From Pseudomonadota bacterium (GTDB taxonomy: Bacteria; Pseudomonadota; Gammaproteobacteria; Burkholderiales; Burkholderiaceae_C), in the NCBI GenBank assembly GCA_023390985.1, contig JAEWBU010000248.1:1-26502 (forward strand): a stretch of 26,502 bases of DNA, read 5' to 3'. Made by a program: the position numbers and the translations under genes. Shown in pieces: positions 1 to 10,638 of this stretch (positions within the stretch are counted from its first letter, which is position 1; each line of letters begins with the position of its first letter). The notes beneath the pieces were generated by a model. That model had not been told where the DNA came from. It did not search any database and was given only the letters and a program-made list of their open reading frames with translations.

Positions 1-1421
1 CCACGCAGCGCCAACGTGATGGTTCCTGCGGACGTCGACTCCCTTGCGTTCGACAGCAGTTCGAAGACCAGCTTCTCCCACAGCGCGGGGTCGACGTCGA
101 CCGGGTGCGGGAGCGGCGGGCAATCGACGACCAGGCTCAGCTCCGTGGTCTCGATGGCCTCGCGGAACAGGCTCGCGAGTTCGCAGGTGTAGGCGGCCAG
201 GCTGACCGGCTCGGGCGCCGCTTCGCCCGGGTCGCCGCCCGGCGGGGAGAAATCCGCGAGCGTGTGCGCCACGGTGACGAGCCGCGCCATGCCGCGCCGG
301 ATCTCGTCGACCTCGGCCCGCACGCCCTGCAGGGCGTCGTAGAAGGCGCTCTGCTGGTTGCGTCGCCCCGACCGGCTCGCCGCCGCGGTCGCCAGGCCCG
401 ACCCGTTCGCGACCGCGTGCGAACGGGCGACCGCCAGCCCGGCGCACACCAGGTCCGCCAGTTGCTGCACGAATTCCTGGCAAGCCGCGTCCCAGGGCAG
501 GTAGGGCGGGAGCCCTGCGACGAGGAAGCCCGCGGCGTGCCGCTGCGAGGCGGGTGTATGGGCCACGAGCACCGCTGCGGCGGGTGAACGGTCCCAGGCA
601 CCGCGCGGAAGCTCGCCGAGGCCGGCCAGGTCGTGCACCACGAGCCTGCCTCCGCGGCGCATGGCGGCCGTCGGCCAGGGCGCGCCCTCGCCGGCCGCAA
701 GGAACTCCGGCGCCGCGGGATGCCCTCGTGCGATGCCGCTCGCGCACACGAGCCGCGCGTCGCCGCCGCTCTCGAACAGGTAGGCCAGGGTGAAGGGCAG
801 GTCGCGCGCGCAGCCGTCCAGCACGCGCTGCAAGCCCGCCGCCATGGCGTCCTGCGGCTGTGGAGCGGCGACGGTCGCGGCCGTTTCCCACAGGCAGCGC
901 ATGCGCCTTTCCTGCAGCACGCGAGCCGTGTCGTCCACCCCCGTGCAGAGAACGCCCGCAATATGACCGTCGTCGTCCGGCACCGGGCAGTAGGACACCG
1001 TGTGGTACGTTTCCTCGAGGTGATCGCCGCGCTGCAACAGCAGCATCAGCTCGTTGTCCGAACCCGCGCGGCCGGTCGCCAGCACCGGCGCGATCCGCTC
1101 CTGCACCGCGGGCCAGACGTCCGGCCAGACCTCCGCCGCCGGGCGGCCCAGCGCACCGGGATGGCGTTCGGCCACCGTCGCCACGGCGCGGCAGGCGTCG
1201 TTGTAGAGGAAGACCTGCCGGGGCCCCCAGACCAGCCACATGCTCTGGGGCGCGCCGAGCAGGATCCGGACCGAGGTGCGCAGGCTGACCGGCCAGCTTT
1301 CCACGGCCCCGAGCGGCGTTGCGGCCCAGTTGAGGCTGCGCATCGCGGCGGCCATCTCGCCCGCCCCGCCGAAGCACGCCGCGCGACTGGCGACGGGGGT
1401 GGCAGGCGGTGTGGGGTTCAT
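1..1421 (-). CDS. PAS/GAF sensor histidine kinase-like protein (3' end beyond window)
   Basis: An open frame of about 473 codons runs leftwards from an ATG at 1421 and leaves the window without a stop. RBS-like GGGGA lies 7-8 nt upstream of that ATG. An N-terminal PAS-type domain starts with a segment like MRSLNWAATPLGAVESWP, typical of large hybrid kinases, and is followed by a GAF-like domain around residues 170-320. The last visible part (LFREAIE, DCPPLPHPVDVD, WEKLVFELLSNA) is the entry to a HATPase_c domain with the N-box Asn. The usual phosphoacceptor H-box is not recognisable: where an AFF..SHEFRTPL motif is expected there is AFYDALQGVRAEVD. It is therefore either a degenerate kinase or one signalling without its own His. 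It is transcribed in the same direction as, and downstream of, clpG. The family call is firm; activity is uncertain. Confidence 0.8.
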   Translation of the reverse strand, partial: MNPTPPATPVASRAACFGGAGEMAAAMRSLNWAATPLGAVESWPVSLRTSVRILLGAPQSMWLVWGPRQVFLYNDACRAVATVAERHPGALGRPAAEVWPDVWPAVQERIAPVLATGRAGSDNELMLLLQRGDHLEETYHTVSYCPVPDDDGHIAGVLCTGVDDTARVLQERRMRCLWETAATVAAPQPQDAMAAGLQRVLDGCARDLPFTLAYLFESGGDARLVCASGIARGHPAAPEFLAAGEGAPWPTAAMRRGGRLVVHDLAGLGELPRGAWDRSPAAAVLVAHTPASQRHAAGFLVAGLPPYLPWDAACQEFVQQLADLVCAGLAVARSHAVANGSGLATAAASRSGRRNQQSAFYDALQGVRAEVDEIRRGMARLVTVAHTLADFSPPGGDPGEAAPEPVSLAAYTCELASLFREAIETTELSLVVDCPPLPHPVDVDPALWEKLVFELLSNARESTSAGTITLALR

Positions 1422-1470
1422 GCGCATTCCCCGCGCGGGGGTTGGCAGCCTACACCAGGGCCGCCTCGCG

Positions 1471-1488
1471 CGGGGCCGGCCGGCCCCG
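1471..1488. terminator. GC-rich perfect palindrome between clpG and the PAS/GAF kinase gene
   Basis: CGGGGCCGGCCGGCCCCG is a perfect 18-bp palindrome in the 82-nt gap after the clpG stop codon. It could fold in RNA as a terminator or attenuator between clpG and the downstream kinase gene. No U-run follows, so intrinsic termination is not assured. Confidence 0.3.
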
Positions 1489-1503
1489 TGACCGCCCGGC
1501 CGC

Positions 1504-4320
<2,817 letters not shown>

Positions 4321-4336
4321 GGCAATGTCCCCGGAC

Positions 4337-4771
4337 TCAGGCGTACTCGAACTTCGGCAAGGCCTTCAGCTGGTCCCGGTAGGCATTCGGCAGGACCGCC
4401 TTGGGCGCGATGTGGGTGAACTGGCGCACGGGCAACGCGACGCGGTGTTCGCCAAGGCCGAGGAAGCCCCCCACATTGACCACCGCGATCGACAGCGTGC
4501 CGTCGGGCGCGACGACGAGGTCGTCGATCTTCCCGATCTTCTCGCCCTTGTCGTTGTAGACATCCTGTTTCAGGAGCTTGGAGGCGCGGTACCCGGGGGC
4601 GAGCAGCCGCTGCTCCTCGACCGTCACGCCGAGCACGGCCTGGCCGGCCACGGGGACGCGGGCGGCGGCCGGCGGCGCGGCGTTGTCCGACTGGGCTCGG
4701 GCCCCGTCCTCCAGGTACAGCCCACCGATGGCGCAGGCCAGGGCGGCGCCAAGCAGGTATCTCGTGTTCAT
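4337..4771 (-). CDS. Exported PRC-barrel domain protein
   Basis: This 144-aa protein has an N-terminal hydrophobic stretch (about residues 4-20) ending in a plausible AxA-type site (GARAQS), so export is likely. Residues 60-125 form a PRC-barrel: SKLLKQDVYND, GEKIGKIDDLVV, DGTLSIAVVNVGGFLG and HRVALPV. Such small periplasmic PRC-barrel proteins are common in Alphaproteobacteria and Burkholderiales beside stress genes; their ligands are mostly unknown. The ATG lies in an ATGA overlap with the hdeD stop, so translation is probably coupled. A longer open frame upstream in the same phase is only a shadow of hdeD. Confidence 0.85.
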   Translation of the reverse strand: MNTRYLLGAALACAIGGLYLEDGARAQSDNAAPPAAARVPVAGQAVLGVTVEEQRLLAPGYRASKLLKQDVYNDKGEKIGKIDDLVVAPDGTLSIAVVNVGGFLGLGEHRVALPVRQFTHIAPKAVLPNAYRDQLKALPKFEYA

Positions 4772-5430
4772 GATGTGCTCTCCTTCCGTGTGGAAAAACT
4801 TTCGGCGGACTCGGATGTCATCGGCTGCGCGTGCCCGGGGAACCGATCGCCGGCGGCGGCCGCCGGGCGCAGCCGCTCCTGTCGCGCCGCGGGCCGCGTG
4901 CGCAGCCCGAGGCCGAGCAGCAGTGCGCCGGTGAGAACCGCGTGAAAGCTGATCAGCCACACCATCGCCAGCGCGCCGGCGGTGGGTACGGCGATCACCG
5001 CGACGCCGAACAGGATCGACACGGCCCCGCCCAGCAGCAGCATCCAGTGCCCGCGCAGCGCGCGCCGCAGGCGCACGGCCATGGCGATGTCCAGCACGCC
5101 GGTGAGGATGGCGTTGGCCCCCATCACCAGCACCAGCACCAGCGCGGTGACGGAGGGGGCCAGCACGGCGTAGATCGCGGCCGCGACGCTGATGGCGCCC
5201 AGCAGCAGGGGCAGCCACCACTTGCGCTCGGTGCGCCGCATCCGCAGCCCCGTGGCGATCGCGACGATCCCGCCCAGCAGCGCATACGCGGCGAACAGGG
5301 CGACCAGCACCAGCAGCGTCAGGTCGGGCCACAGGACCGCGAGCACGCCGAACGCGATCGCGATGGTGCCGCGCATGATCAGCATCCACGCTGAGCGGTC
5401 GGCCGGCGCATCGGTTGGGGGGGCGGTCAT
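4768..5430 (-). CDS. hdeD: HdeD family membrane protein
   Basis: This 220-aa integral membrane protein has about six hydrophobic helices in three pairs, beginning with WMLIMRGTIAIAFGVLAVLWP and repeating as LLLGAISVAAAIYAVLAP and LLLGGAVSILFGVAVIAVP. That internal repeat is characteristic of HdeD/DUF308 proteins, linked in E. coli to acid resistance at high cell density and found in the transferable heat-resistance loci. An AAGGAA ribosome-binding site lies just upstream of the ATG at 5430. It is the first gene of the hdeD-PRC-clpG unit. The C-terminal 35 residues after the last helix are polar and poorly conserved. Confidence 0.85.
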   Translation of the reverse strand: MTAPPTDAPADRSAWMLIMRGTIAIAFGVLAVLWPDLTLLVLVALFAAYALLGGIVAIATGLRMRRTERKWWLPLLLGAISVAAAIYAVLAPSVTALVLVLVMGANAILTGVLDIAMAVRLRRALRGHWMLLLGGAVSILFGVAVIAVPTAGALAMVWLISFHAVLTGALLLGLGLRTRPAARQERLRPAAAAGDRFPGHAQPMTSESAESFSTRKESTS

Positions 5431-5495
5431 GGCTGTTCCTTCGGCAAGAGATCGCGGGGCAGCGGCTGGAGACTAGGCGCTCGTCCCGGACGGGT

Positions 5496-5511
5496 CTTGC
5501 GAAGACTTGCG
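5496..5511. promoter_or_regulatory. Tandem CTTGCG hexamers upstream of hdeD
   Basis: In the 128-nt gap between the AraC gene and hdeD the plus strand reads CTTGCG-AAGA-CTTGCG, a direct repeat with a 10-bp period, about one helical turn. It sits 66-81 nt upstream of the hdeD start. Tandem half-sites of this kind suit an activator such as an AraC or FixJ-type regulator, both encoded nearby. This is a pattern only; no known consensus was matched. Confidence 0.25.
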
Positions 5512-5558
5512 CACCTGTGTCGGGGGCCTGCGAAGGGCTGCCGCGATCGCTGCAGGGC

Positions 5559-6437
5559 TCAGTGCACCTGCACGCTGGGCGGCGCGGCGCGGCACCCGAG
5601 GCGGAACACGCGCGGTGTCACGCCGGCATAAAGGCGGAAGACCCCGGTGAAATGGCCTTGCGTCCGGAACCCCGAGCGCTCCGCGACTTCGAGAAGCGGC
5701 AGGTCGGTGTCCTGCAGCAGCGCCTTGGCGTGGCTCACCCGCTGCATCACGACGTAGAGGTGCGGCGACTGGCCGGTGGAATGCTTGAACATGCGGGCGA
5801 AGTGGTACTGGCTCATCTGAACCTGCTCGGCCAGCTGCTCGACATGGAGCGCCCCCGAGATGTTCTCCCGGATGTACGCCTGCACGCGCATGAGCCGGTG
5901 CGGCGGCAGTCCGAACGGGCCGCTGTTCGGTTCCTGCGCCGCGACGCCGTAGTGCCGCGCCAGGTGCACCGAGAGCACGGCGCCCAGCGCCTCGAGGTAG
6001 GCCGTGGTGGGCCCGCTGCCGCTGCGCAGCTCGTCCAGCAGCGTGCCGGCGAGCGCGCGTATGAAAGGATCGAAAGCCGCGAACCGCGCGGCCAGCGAGA
6101 TCTCCTTGCCGAGCGCGGCGACGACCTGCCGTGAGTAGAAGAGCGGCGACAGCCGCAGCACCAGCGTGTCTCCCGGGCGTGCGCAATGCATGCTGCATGA
6201 AACGCCGGGCGGGACGACCGACACCAGCGGCGCACGAACGAATGCACGGCGGGCGTGTCCGGCGTCGGTGCGGTGAACCGCGGTGACCGCCGCGGTCTCG
6301 TCCGGCACCAGCACCTCGATCGCATCGCGTGGGCGCTCGCCGCCGGGGGACTCCATGGTCGCGCACTCGATGTGCGGTGCGGCGACTGCCGAGGCGCGGC
6401 CGGGAGGGACTGCCTCTTCTTCTGTGCGGACTGTCAT
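5559..6437 (-). CDS. AraC family transcriptional regulator
   Basis: The product is 292 aa. The C-terminal 100 residues contain the double helix-turn-helix of AraC/XylS regulators: VQAYIRENISGALHVEQLAE, then MSQYHFARMFKHSTGQSPHL, and LLEVAERSGFRTQGHFTGVF with the conserved F-x-G-V-x-P-R-x-F ending. The N-terminal half resembles the AraC-binding/cupin-like region of regulators that respond to small aromatic or stress signals (SVVPPG, LRLSP). The target is unknown. It lies between the hdeD-clpG unit and a response-regulator gene, all on the same strand. Confidence 0.85.
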   Translation of the reverse strand: MTVRTEEEAVPPGRASAVAAPHIECATMESPGGERPRDAIEVLVPDETAAVTAVHRTDAGHARRAFVRAPLVSVVPPGVSCSMHCARPGDTLVLRLSPLFYSRQVVAALGKEISLAARFAAFDPFIRALAGTLLDELRSGSGPTTAYLEALGAVLSVHLARHYGVAAQEPNSGPFGLPPHRLMRVQAYIRENISGALHVEQLAEQVQMSQYHFARMFKHSTGQSPHLYVVMQRVSHAKALLQDTDLPLLEVAERSGFRTQGHFTGVFRLYAGVTPRVFRLGCRAAPPSVQVH

Positions 6438-6472
6438 CGCGCCAATCTATGCGCCGGCTCACTGAGGCGGTA

Positions 6473-6488
6473 TTCCACCTTGGTGGAA
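6473..6488. promoter_or_regulatory. Palindrome upstream of the araC-type gene
   Basis: TTCCACC-TT-GGTGGAA is a perfect 7-bp inverted repeat around a 2-nt centre. It lies 36-51 nt before the AraC-family start codon and 21 nt past the response-regulator stop. The short spacer makes it a better dimer operator than a terminator. The regulator that binds is not known. Confidence 0.35.
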
Positions 6489-6508
6489 CACTCGAACGCG
6501 GCCGCGAG

Positions 6509-7135
6509 CTAGACCGCGCCGCGCTCCACCATCAGCACCAGCTCCGGCAGCGACTGGGCACCCATCTTCTCCATCACGCGGCGGCGGTGCACCTTCACGG
6601 TCGCCTCGGTGATGCCCAGCGCGGCCGCCGTCTGCTTGTTGAGGAGGCCCTTGACGACCAGCAGCATCACCTCGTGCTCGCGCGCGGAGAGCGAGCCGAT
6701 GCGCTGGCGCAGTCCGGCCAGCTCGGACCGGTGGGTGCGGGCTGCGGTGTCCTGCTCGATGGACTCGTGAATGACGGCTAGCAGGGCCTCCTCGCGGAAC
6801 GGCTTGGGCAGGAACTCGACGGCGCCGGCCCTCATCGCCCGCACGGTCACGGGGATGTCCCCGTAGCTGCTCATGAAGATGATCGGCGGTGCATCGCCGC
6901 GGTCGACCAGCTGCCGCTGCAGGTCCAGCCCGCTGAGCCCCGGCAGGCGACTGTCGAGCACGAGGCAGGCCGGGACGTCGGGCCGGCGGAACTCGAGGAA
7001 GGCGGTGGCGGTGGGGAACGTCTCGACCTGCCAGCCGACGGCGCGCAGGAGGCTGCTGAGGGCCTCGCGCACGGATGGGTCGTCGTCGACGACGTACACG
7101 ATTGCGGCGCTGCTCTTCGGTTTCTCGTTGGCCAT
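6509..7135 (-). CDS. FixJ/TodT-family response regulator
   Basis: The product is 208 aa. Its receiver domain (about 12-125) has acidic pair D17-D18, phosphoacceptor D61 (CLVLDSRLPG), a Ser at the usual Thr/Ser position (FMSSYGDIP) and K111 (FLPKPF). A LuxR-type HTH (about 145-202, SLSAREHEVMLLVVKGLLNK, ATVKVHRRRVMEKM) follows. The sequence TVRAMRAGAVEFLPKPF is typical of the FixJ/TodT/StyR group. No kinase is adjacent; candidate partners are the small kinase at 12.2 kb or the PAS/GAF protein at the left edge. It is divergent from the luciferase-like oxidoreductase gene, so it may control that promoter. Confidence 0.9.
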   Translation of the reverse strand: MANEKPKSSAAIVYVVDDDPSVREALSSLLRAVGWQVETFPTATAFLEFRRPDVPACLVLDSRLPGLSGLDLQRQLVDRGDAPPIIFMSSYGDIPVTVRAMRAGAVEFLPKPFREEALLAVIHESIEQDTAARTHRSELAGLRQRIGSLSAREHEVMLLVVKGLLNKQTAAALGITEATVKVHRRRVMEKMGAQSLPELVLMVERGAV

Positions 7136-7280
7136 TTCAACGTTCGGATGCGAAGCCAGTGTACTTCCGGGCCCGTGCGGCGCCGGAGTTCACCAACTTG
7201 CGCAGCAATCCGCAATATCGCGCGGGCCGGCGCCGCTACGCTGACTCCCGTGTGCTCCGATGCAAGACGGGAGAGAACGC

Positions 7281-8288
7281 ATGTTCGAGGTCGACGCGAC
7301 TGCCCGGGTTGAAGAGTCCCCGGGTTTCGGCCGCATGTTCGCGGCCGGGCGCCTGACGCTGGGGCTGTTCTTTCCCATCGAAGCCTTCCAGCGGGACCAG
7401 CCGACCATGCGCGAGCAGGAACGGCTCGCCGCGCGGGCACAGGCGTTGGACTTCGCGGCGCTCTGGTGTCGCGACGTGCCGCTGCGCGACCCGAGCTTCG
7501 GCGACGTCGGCCAGGTGTACGACCCCTGGGTGTACCTCGGGTGGATCGGCGCCATCACCCGCGACATCGCGCTGGCGACCGGTTCCATCGTCCTGCCGTT
7601 GCGGCATCCGCTGCACGTGGCCAAGGCCGCGGCCTCGGTGGACCGGCTGTCGCGCGGGCGGCTGGTGCTGGGCGTCGCCTCGGGCGACCGTCCGGTGGAG
7701 TTCCCGGCGTTCGGGGTCGACATCGAACGCCGCGCCGCGCTGTTCCGAGAGGACTTCGACACGATCCGGCGCGTGCTCGAAAGGGAGTTCCCGGTCCTGA
7801 AGACCTCGCGCGGCGTGCTCACCGGCGCGGCCGACCTGGTGCCCAAGCCGATCGGCCGGCTGCCGTTGCTCGTCACCGGCAACAGCGGACAGCCGCTGCC
7901 GTGGATCGCCGCTCATTCGGACGGCTGGATCAGCTACCCGCGCTCAATCGAACACCAGGCCGAGACCGTGGCCCGCTGGCGCGCCCATGTGCAGGAGGCG
8001 GCACCGGGGCGCTTCAAGCCCTTCACCCAGTCCCTCTACGTCGACCTCGATGCCGACCCGCAGCTGCCGCCCACACCCATCCACCTGGGCTTCAAGTCCG
8101 GCCGGCAGTTCCTGCTGCACTTCCTGCAGGCCTCGCGCGGCATCGGCGTCAACCACGTGATCCTGAACCTGAAGTACGGCGCGCGGCCGGCCGCCGAGGT
8201 GCTGGAGGAGATCGGCAGCGAAGTGCTGCCGGCGCTCGAGCGCACCGAAGACGAGGCCCACACGGCGCAAGCCGGCACTCTCGCCTGA
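7281..8288 (+). CDS. Luciferase-like (LLM class) flavin-dependent oxidoreductase
   Basis: The product is 335 aa with a bacterial luciferase-like TIM barrel: LTLGLFFPIEA at strand 1, AQALDFAALWCRDVPL, LATGSIVLPLRHPLHVAKAAASVDRLS and GRLVLGVASGDRPVEF, which is the hallmark LLM segment. These enzymes use FMN or F420; the FMN type is the likelier here, and the substrate is unknown. I prefer the ATG at 7281 because GGGAGAG lies 6-12 nt upstream; an in-frame ATG at 7260 would add seven residues without a better site. It is followed after 21 nt by the htpX-like gene and heads a plus-strand cluster. Confidence 0.85.
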   Translation: MFEVDATARVEESPGFGRMFAAGRLTLGLFFPIEAFQRDQPTMREQERLAARAQALDFAALWCRDVPLRDPSFGDVGQVYDPWVYLGWIGAITRDIALATGSIVLPLRHPLHVAKAAASVDRLSRGRLVLGVASGDRPVEFPAFGVDIERRAALFREDFDTIRRVLEREFPVLKTSRGVLTGAADLVPKPIGRLPLLVTGNSGQPLPWIAAHSDGWISYPRSIEHQAETVARWRAHVQEAAPGRFKPFTQSLYVDLDADPQLPPTPIHLGFKSGRQFLLHFLQASRGIGVNHVILNLKYGARPAAEVLEEIGSEVLPALERTEDEAHTAQAGTLA

Positions 8289-8309
8289 ACCTCTGCGTGG
8301 AGCGGCACC

Positions 8310-9218
8310 ATGAAGCGCATCCTCCTCTTCCTCGCGACCAACCTGGCCGTGCTGCTGGTGATCTCGGTGTCGCTGCGGCTGCTCGGCGTCGACCGCTTCC
8401 TCACGGCCAACGGGCTCGACATCGGCACGCTGATGGTGTTCTCGGTGGCCGTGGGCTTCGCCGGGTCGATCGTGTCGCTGCTGATCTCGCGGCCCATGGC
8501 CAAGTGGTCCACCCGCGCCCACGTCATCGAGGTCCCGCGCGACGCGGACGAGGCGTGGCTGCTGGCCGTCGTGCGGCGGCTGGCGCAGGAGGCCCGCATC
8601 GGCGAGCCGCAGGTCGCCATCTACGAAGGCGCGCCCAACGCCTTCGCCACCGGCGCGTTCCGCGATGCCTCGCTGGTGGCCGTGTCCACCGGGCTGCTGC
8701 AGTCGATGAGCCGGCAGGAGGTGGAGGCGGTGCTGGGCCACGAAGTGGCGCACGTCGCCAACGGCGACATGGTGACGCTGGCCCTGATCCAGGGCGTGGT
8801 CAACACCTTCGTGGTGTTCTTCGCGCGCATCGTCGGCTATGCGGTCGACAGCGCCCTGTCCGCGCGCGACGGCGACCAGCAGCACGCGGGCACGGGGCCG
8901 GGCTACTACGTGACCGTGTTCGCCTGCGAGATCGCGTTCGGCCTGCTGGCGTCGATGATCGTGGCCTGGTTCTCGCGGCAGCGTGAGTTCCGCGCGGACG
9001 CCGGGTCCGCGCGCCTGCTCGGCACGCCGGCGCCGATGATGGCGGCCCTGGCCCGGCTCGGGGGGCTGTCGCCGGGGCCGCTGCCGCAGTCGCTGCGCAC
9101 CTTCGGCATCACCGATATGCCGGCCTGGCTGGGCCTGTTCGCGAGCCATCCGCCCGTTGAGGCGCGGATCGAGGCGCTGCAGCACTATCGGGCCGCCGCC
9201 GCGGCGACTTCGCGCTGA
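8310..9218 (+). CDS. htpX: M48 family membrane zinc metalloprotease (HtpX-like)
   Basis: This 302-aa HtpX-type protease has two N-terminal membrane helices (about 4-24 and 38-60) and a cytoplasmic zinc site: H144-E145-x2-H148 in [13 protein letters not shown], with the third ligand E226 in [14 protein letters not shown]. Two more hydrophobic segments lie at about 157-178 and 200-220. HtpX degrades damaged membrane proteins alongside FtsH under envelope stress. M48 peptidases also occur in LHR/TLQ heat-resistance loci. GGAG lies upstream of the ATG. The following flavoprotein gene starts only 8 nt after the stop. Confidence 0.9.
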   Translation: MKRILLFLATNLAVLLVISVSLRLLGVDRFLTANGLDIGTLMVFSVAVGFAGSIVSLLISRPMAKWSTRAHVIEVPRDADEAWLLAVVRRLAQEARIGEPQVAIYEGAPNAFATGAFRDASLVAVSTGLLQSMSRQEVEAVLGHEVAHVANGDMVTLALIQGVVNTFVVFFARIVGYAVDSALSARDGDQQHAGTGPGYYVTVFACEIAFGLLASMIVAWFSRQREFRADAGSARLLGTPAPMMAALARLGGLSPGPLPQSLRTFGITDMPAWLGLFASHPPVEARIEALQHYRAAAAATSR

Positions 9219-9226
9219 GGCCGGCG

Positions 9227-10567
9227 ATGGGCAGCGACGCCACGCGGGAAGCCGATGCGGGGCTGGATTCACGGGTCGACGAGGCCCTGTCCGAGACGTT
9301 TCCGGCCAGCGATGCGCCGGCCTGGACGCTGGGGCTGGACCGCCGGGCCGCCTCGGACCCGGCACCGGCGGACGGGAGGCCCGTTCGCGTCTACGGCCCC
9401 CTAGGCAACGCCGCGGCCTATGCCATCCGCGACTTCCTGCACCGCTGCGACGTGCGCTTCGAATGGGTGCAGGTCGCCGGCAACCCGGTGTGCGAGTTCC
9501 CCGACGGCACCCGCATGGAGGCGCCGACGATCCGGCAGATCACCGAGAAACTCGGCTGGTTCCGCAATCCCTCCCGCACCGAATACGACGTGGCGATCTA
9601 CGGCGCCGGGCCGGCGGGCCTCAGCGCCGCGGTCTATGCCGGCGCCGACGGGCTCAGCACCGTGCTCGTGGAGCGCTGGGCGATCGGCGGGCAGGCCGGC
9701 AGCAGTTCCCGCATCGAGAACTACCTCGGGTTCGACGTGGGCATCAGCGGCATGGAGCTGGCCGAGCGGGCACGCCGCCAGGCGGACAAGTTCGGTGTCG
9801 ACATCCTGCTGGCACGCGAAGGCCGGGGCGCGGAGCTCCAGCCGGGTCGCGGGGTCGGCGTGCTGGAGGACGGCACCCGGATCGTGGCCCGCGCGTCCAT
9901 CTGCGCCACCGGCGTGGCCTATCGCCGCCTGGGCCTGCCGCAGGAAGACCGTTTCCTAGGCGCCGGCCTCTACTACGGCGCGGGCGCCAGCGAGGCGCCG
10001 TTGACTGCGGGCGAGCACGTCTTCATCGTCGGCGGCGGCAACTCGGCCGGCCAGGCCGCGATGCACTTCGCCGCGCACGCGCGGAAGATCAGCATGGTCA
10101 TCCGCGGCGGGTCGCTGCGGAGCACCTTGTCGCACTACCTGGTGGAACGCATCGCGGCGGCGCCGAACATCGAGGTGCTCGCGCGCACCGAGGTGACGTC
10201 GCTGCACGGCGACGGCACGCTGCGCGAGATCACGCTGCGCGACAACGCCACCGGCCGCGAGCGTCGCATGCCGACGCACTGGCTCTTCGTGTGCATCGGA
10301 GGCGATCCGCAGACGCAGTGGGCCGAGGGCATCGGCATGGTGCGCGACGAGGCCGGCTACATCGTCACGGGGCCGGAACTGCTGCGCGAGGACGGGGGCA
10401 TGCCGGCCTGGCCGCTGGACCGCAAACCCTACTACCTCGAAACCAGCATCCCCGGTGTGTTCGCCGCGGGCGACGTGCGCCACAACGCGGTGCGGCGCTG
10501 TGCGGCGGCCGTGGGCGAGGGCGCGATGGCGGTGGCGTTCGTGCATCGGGTGCTGGAGGGCAATTGA
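9227..10567 (+). CDS. Thioredoxin-reductase-like flavoprotein lacking CxxC, with N-terminal extension
   Basis: The product is 446 aa. Residues 120-440 form a two-dinucleotide-fold flavoprotein: FAD motif GAGPAG at 126-131, GGQAGSSSRIENYLGF, NADPH motif GGGNSAG at 269-275 and C-terminal FAD motif PGVFAAGDVRHNAVRR. The redox-active CxxC of TrxB is missing; YYGAGASEAP (249-258) stands where it should be. Residues 50-115 resemble the thiol-fold stub found ahead of this subfamily (GNPVCEFPDGT, EKLGWFRNPS). The first 36 residues carry a motif, DEALSETFPASDAPAW, otherwise met in small stress-associated proteins. It probably reduces something other than thioredoxin, or passes electrons by flavin alone. 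It sits 8 nt behind htpX. Confidence 0.85.
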   Translation: MGSDATREADAGLDSRVDEALSETFPASDAPAWTLGLDRRAASDPAPADGRPVRVYGPLGNAAAYAIRDFLHRCDVRFEWVQVAGNPVCEFPDGTRMEAPTIRQITEKLGWFRNPSRTEYDVAIYGAGPAGLSAAVYAGADGLSTVLVERWAIGGQAGSSSRIENYLGFDVGISGMELAERARRQADKFGVDILLAREGRGAELQPGRGVGVLEDGTRIVARASICATGVAYRRLGLPQEDRFLGAGLYYGAGASEAPLTAGEHVFIVGGGNSAGQAAMHFAAHARKISMVIRGGSLRSTLSHYLVERIAAAPNIEVLARTEVTSLHGDGTLREITLRDNATGRERRMPTHWLFVCIGGDPQTQWAEGIGMVRDEAGYIVTGPELLREDGGMPAWPLDRKPYYLETSIPGVFAAGDVRHNAVRRCAAAVGEGAMAVAFVHRVLEGN

Positions 10568-10638
10568 ACGCTTCGGGGGCCTGTGAGCCCGCGACCTTCT
10601 GCGATCGAGCGACCGAGATTCCCTCAAGCGGGGCCCGC

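Noticed and set aside
137..961. 274-aa open frame on the minus strand
   Set aside because: Arg/Pro/Ser-rich shadow of the PAS/GAF kinase, whose true frame runs through the window edge.
7944..9365. 473-aa antisense frame across the oxidoreductase and htpX
   Set aside because: Low-complexity His/Arg/Gly-rich shadow with no motif.
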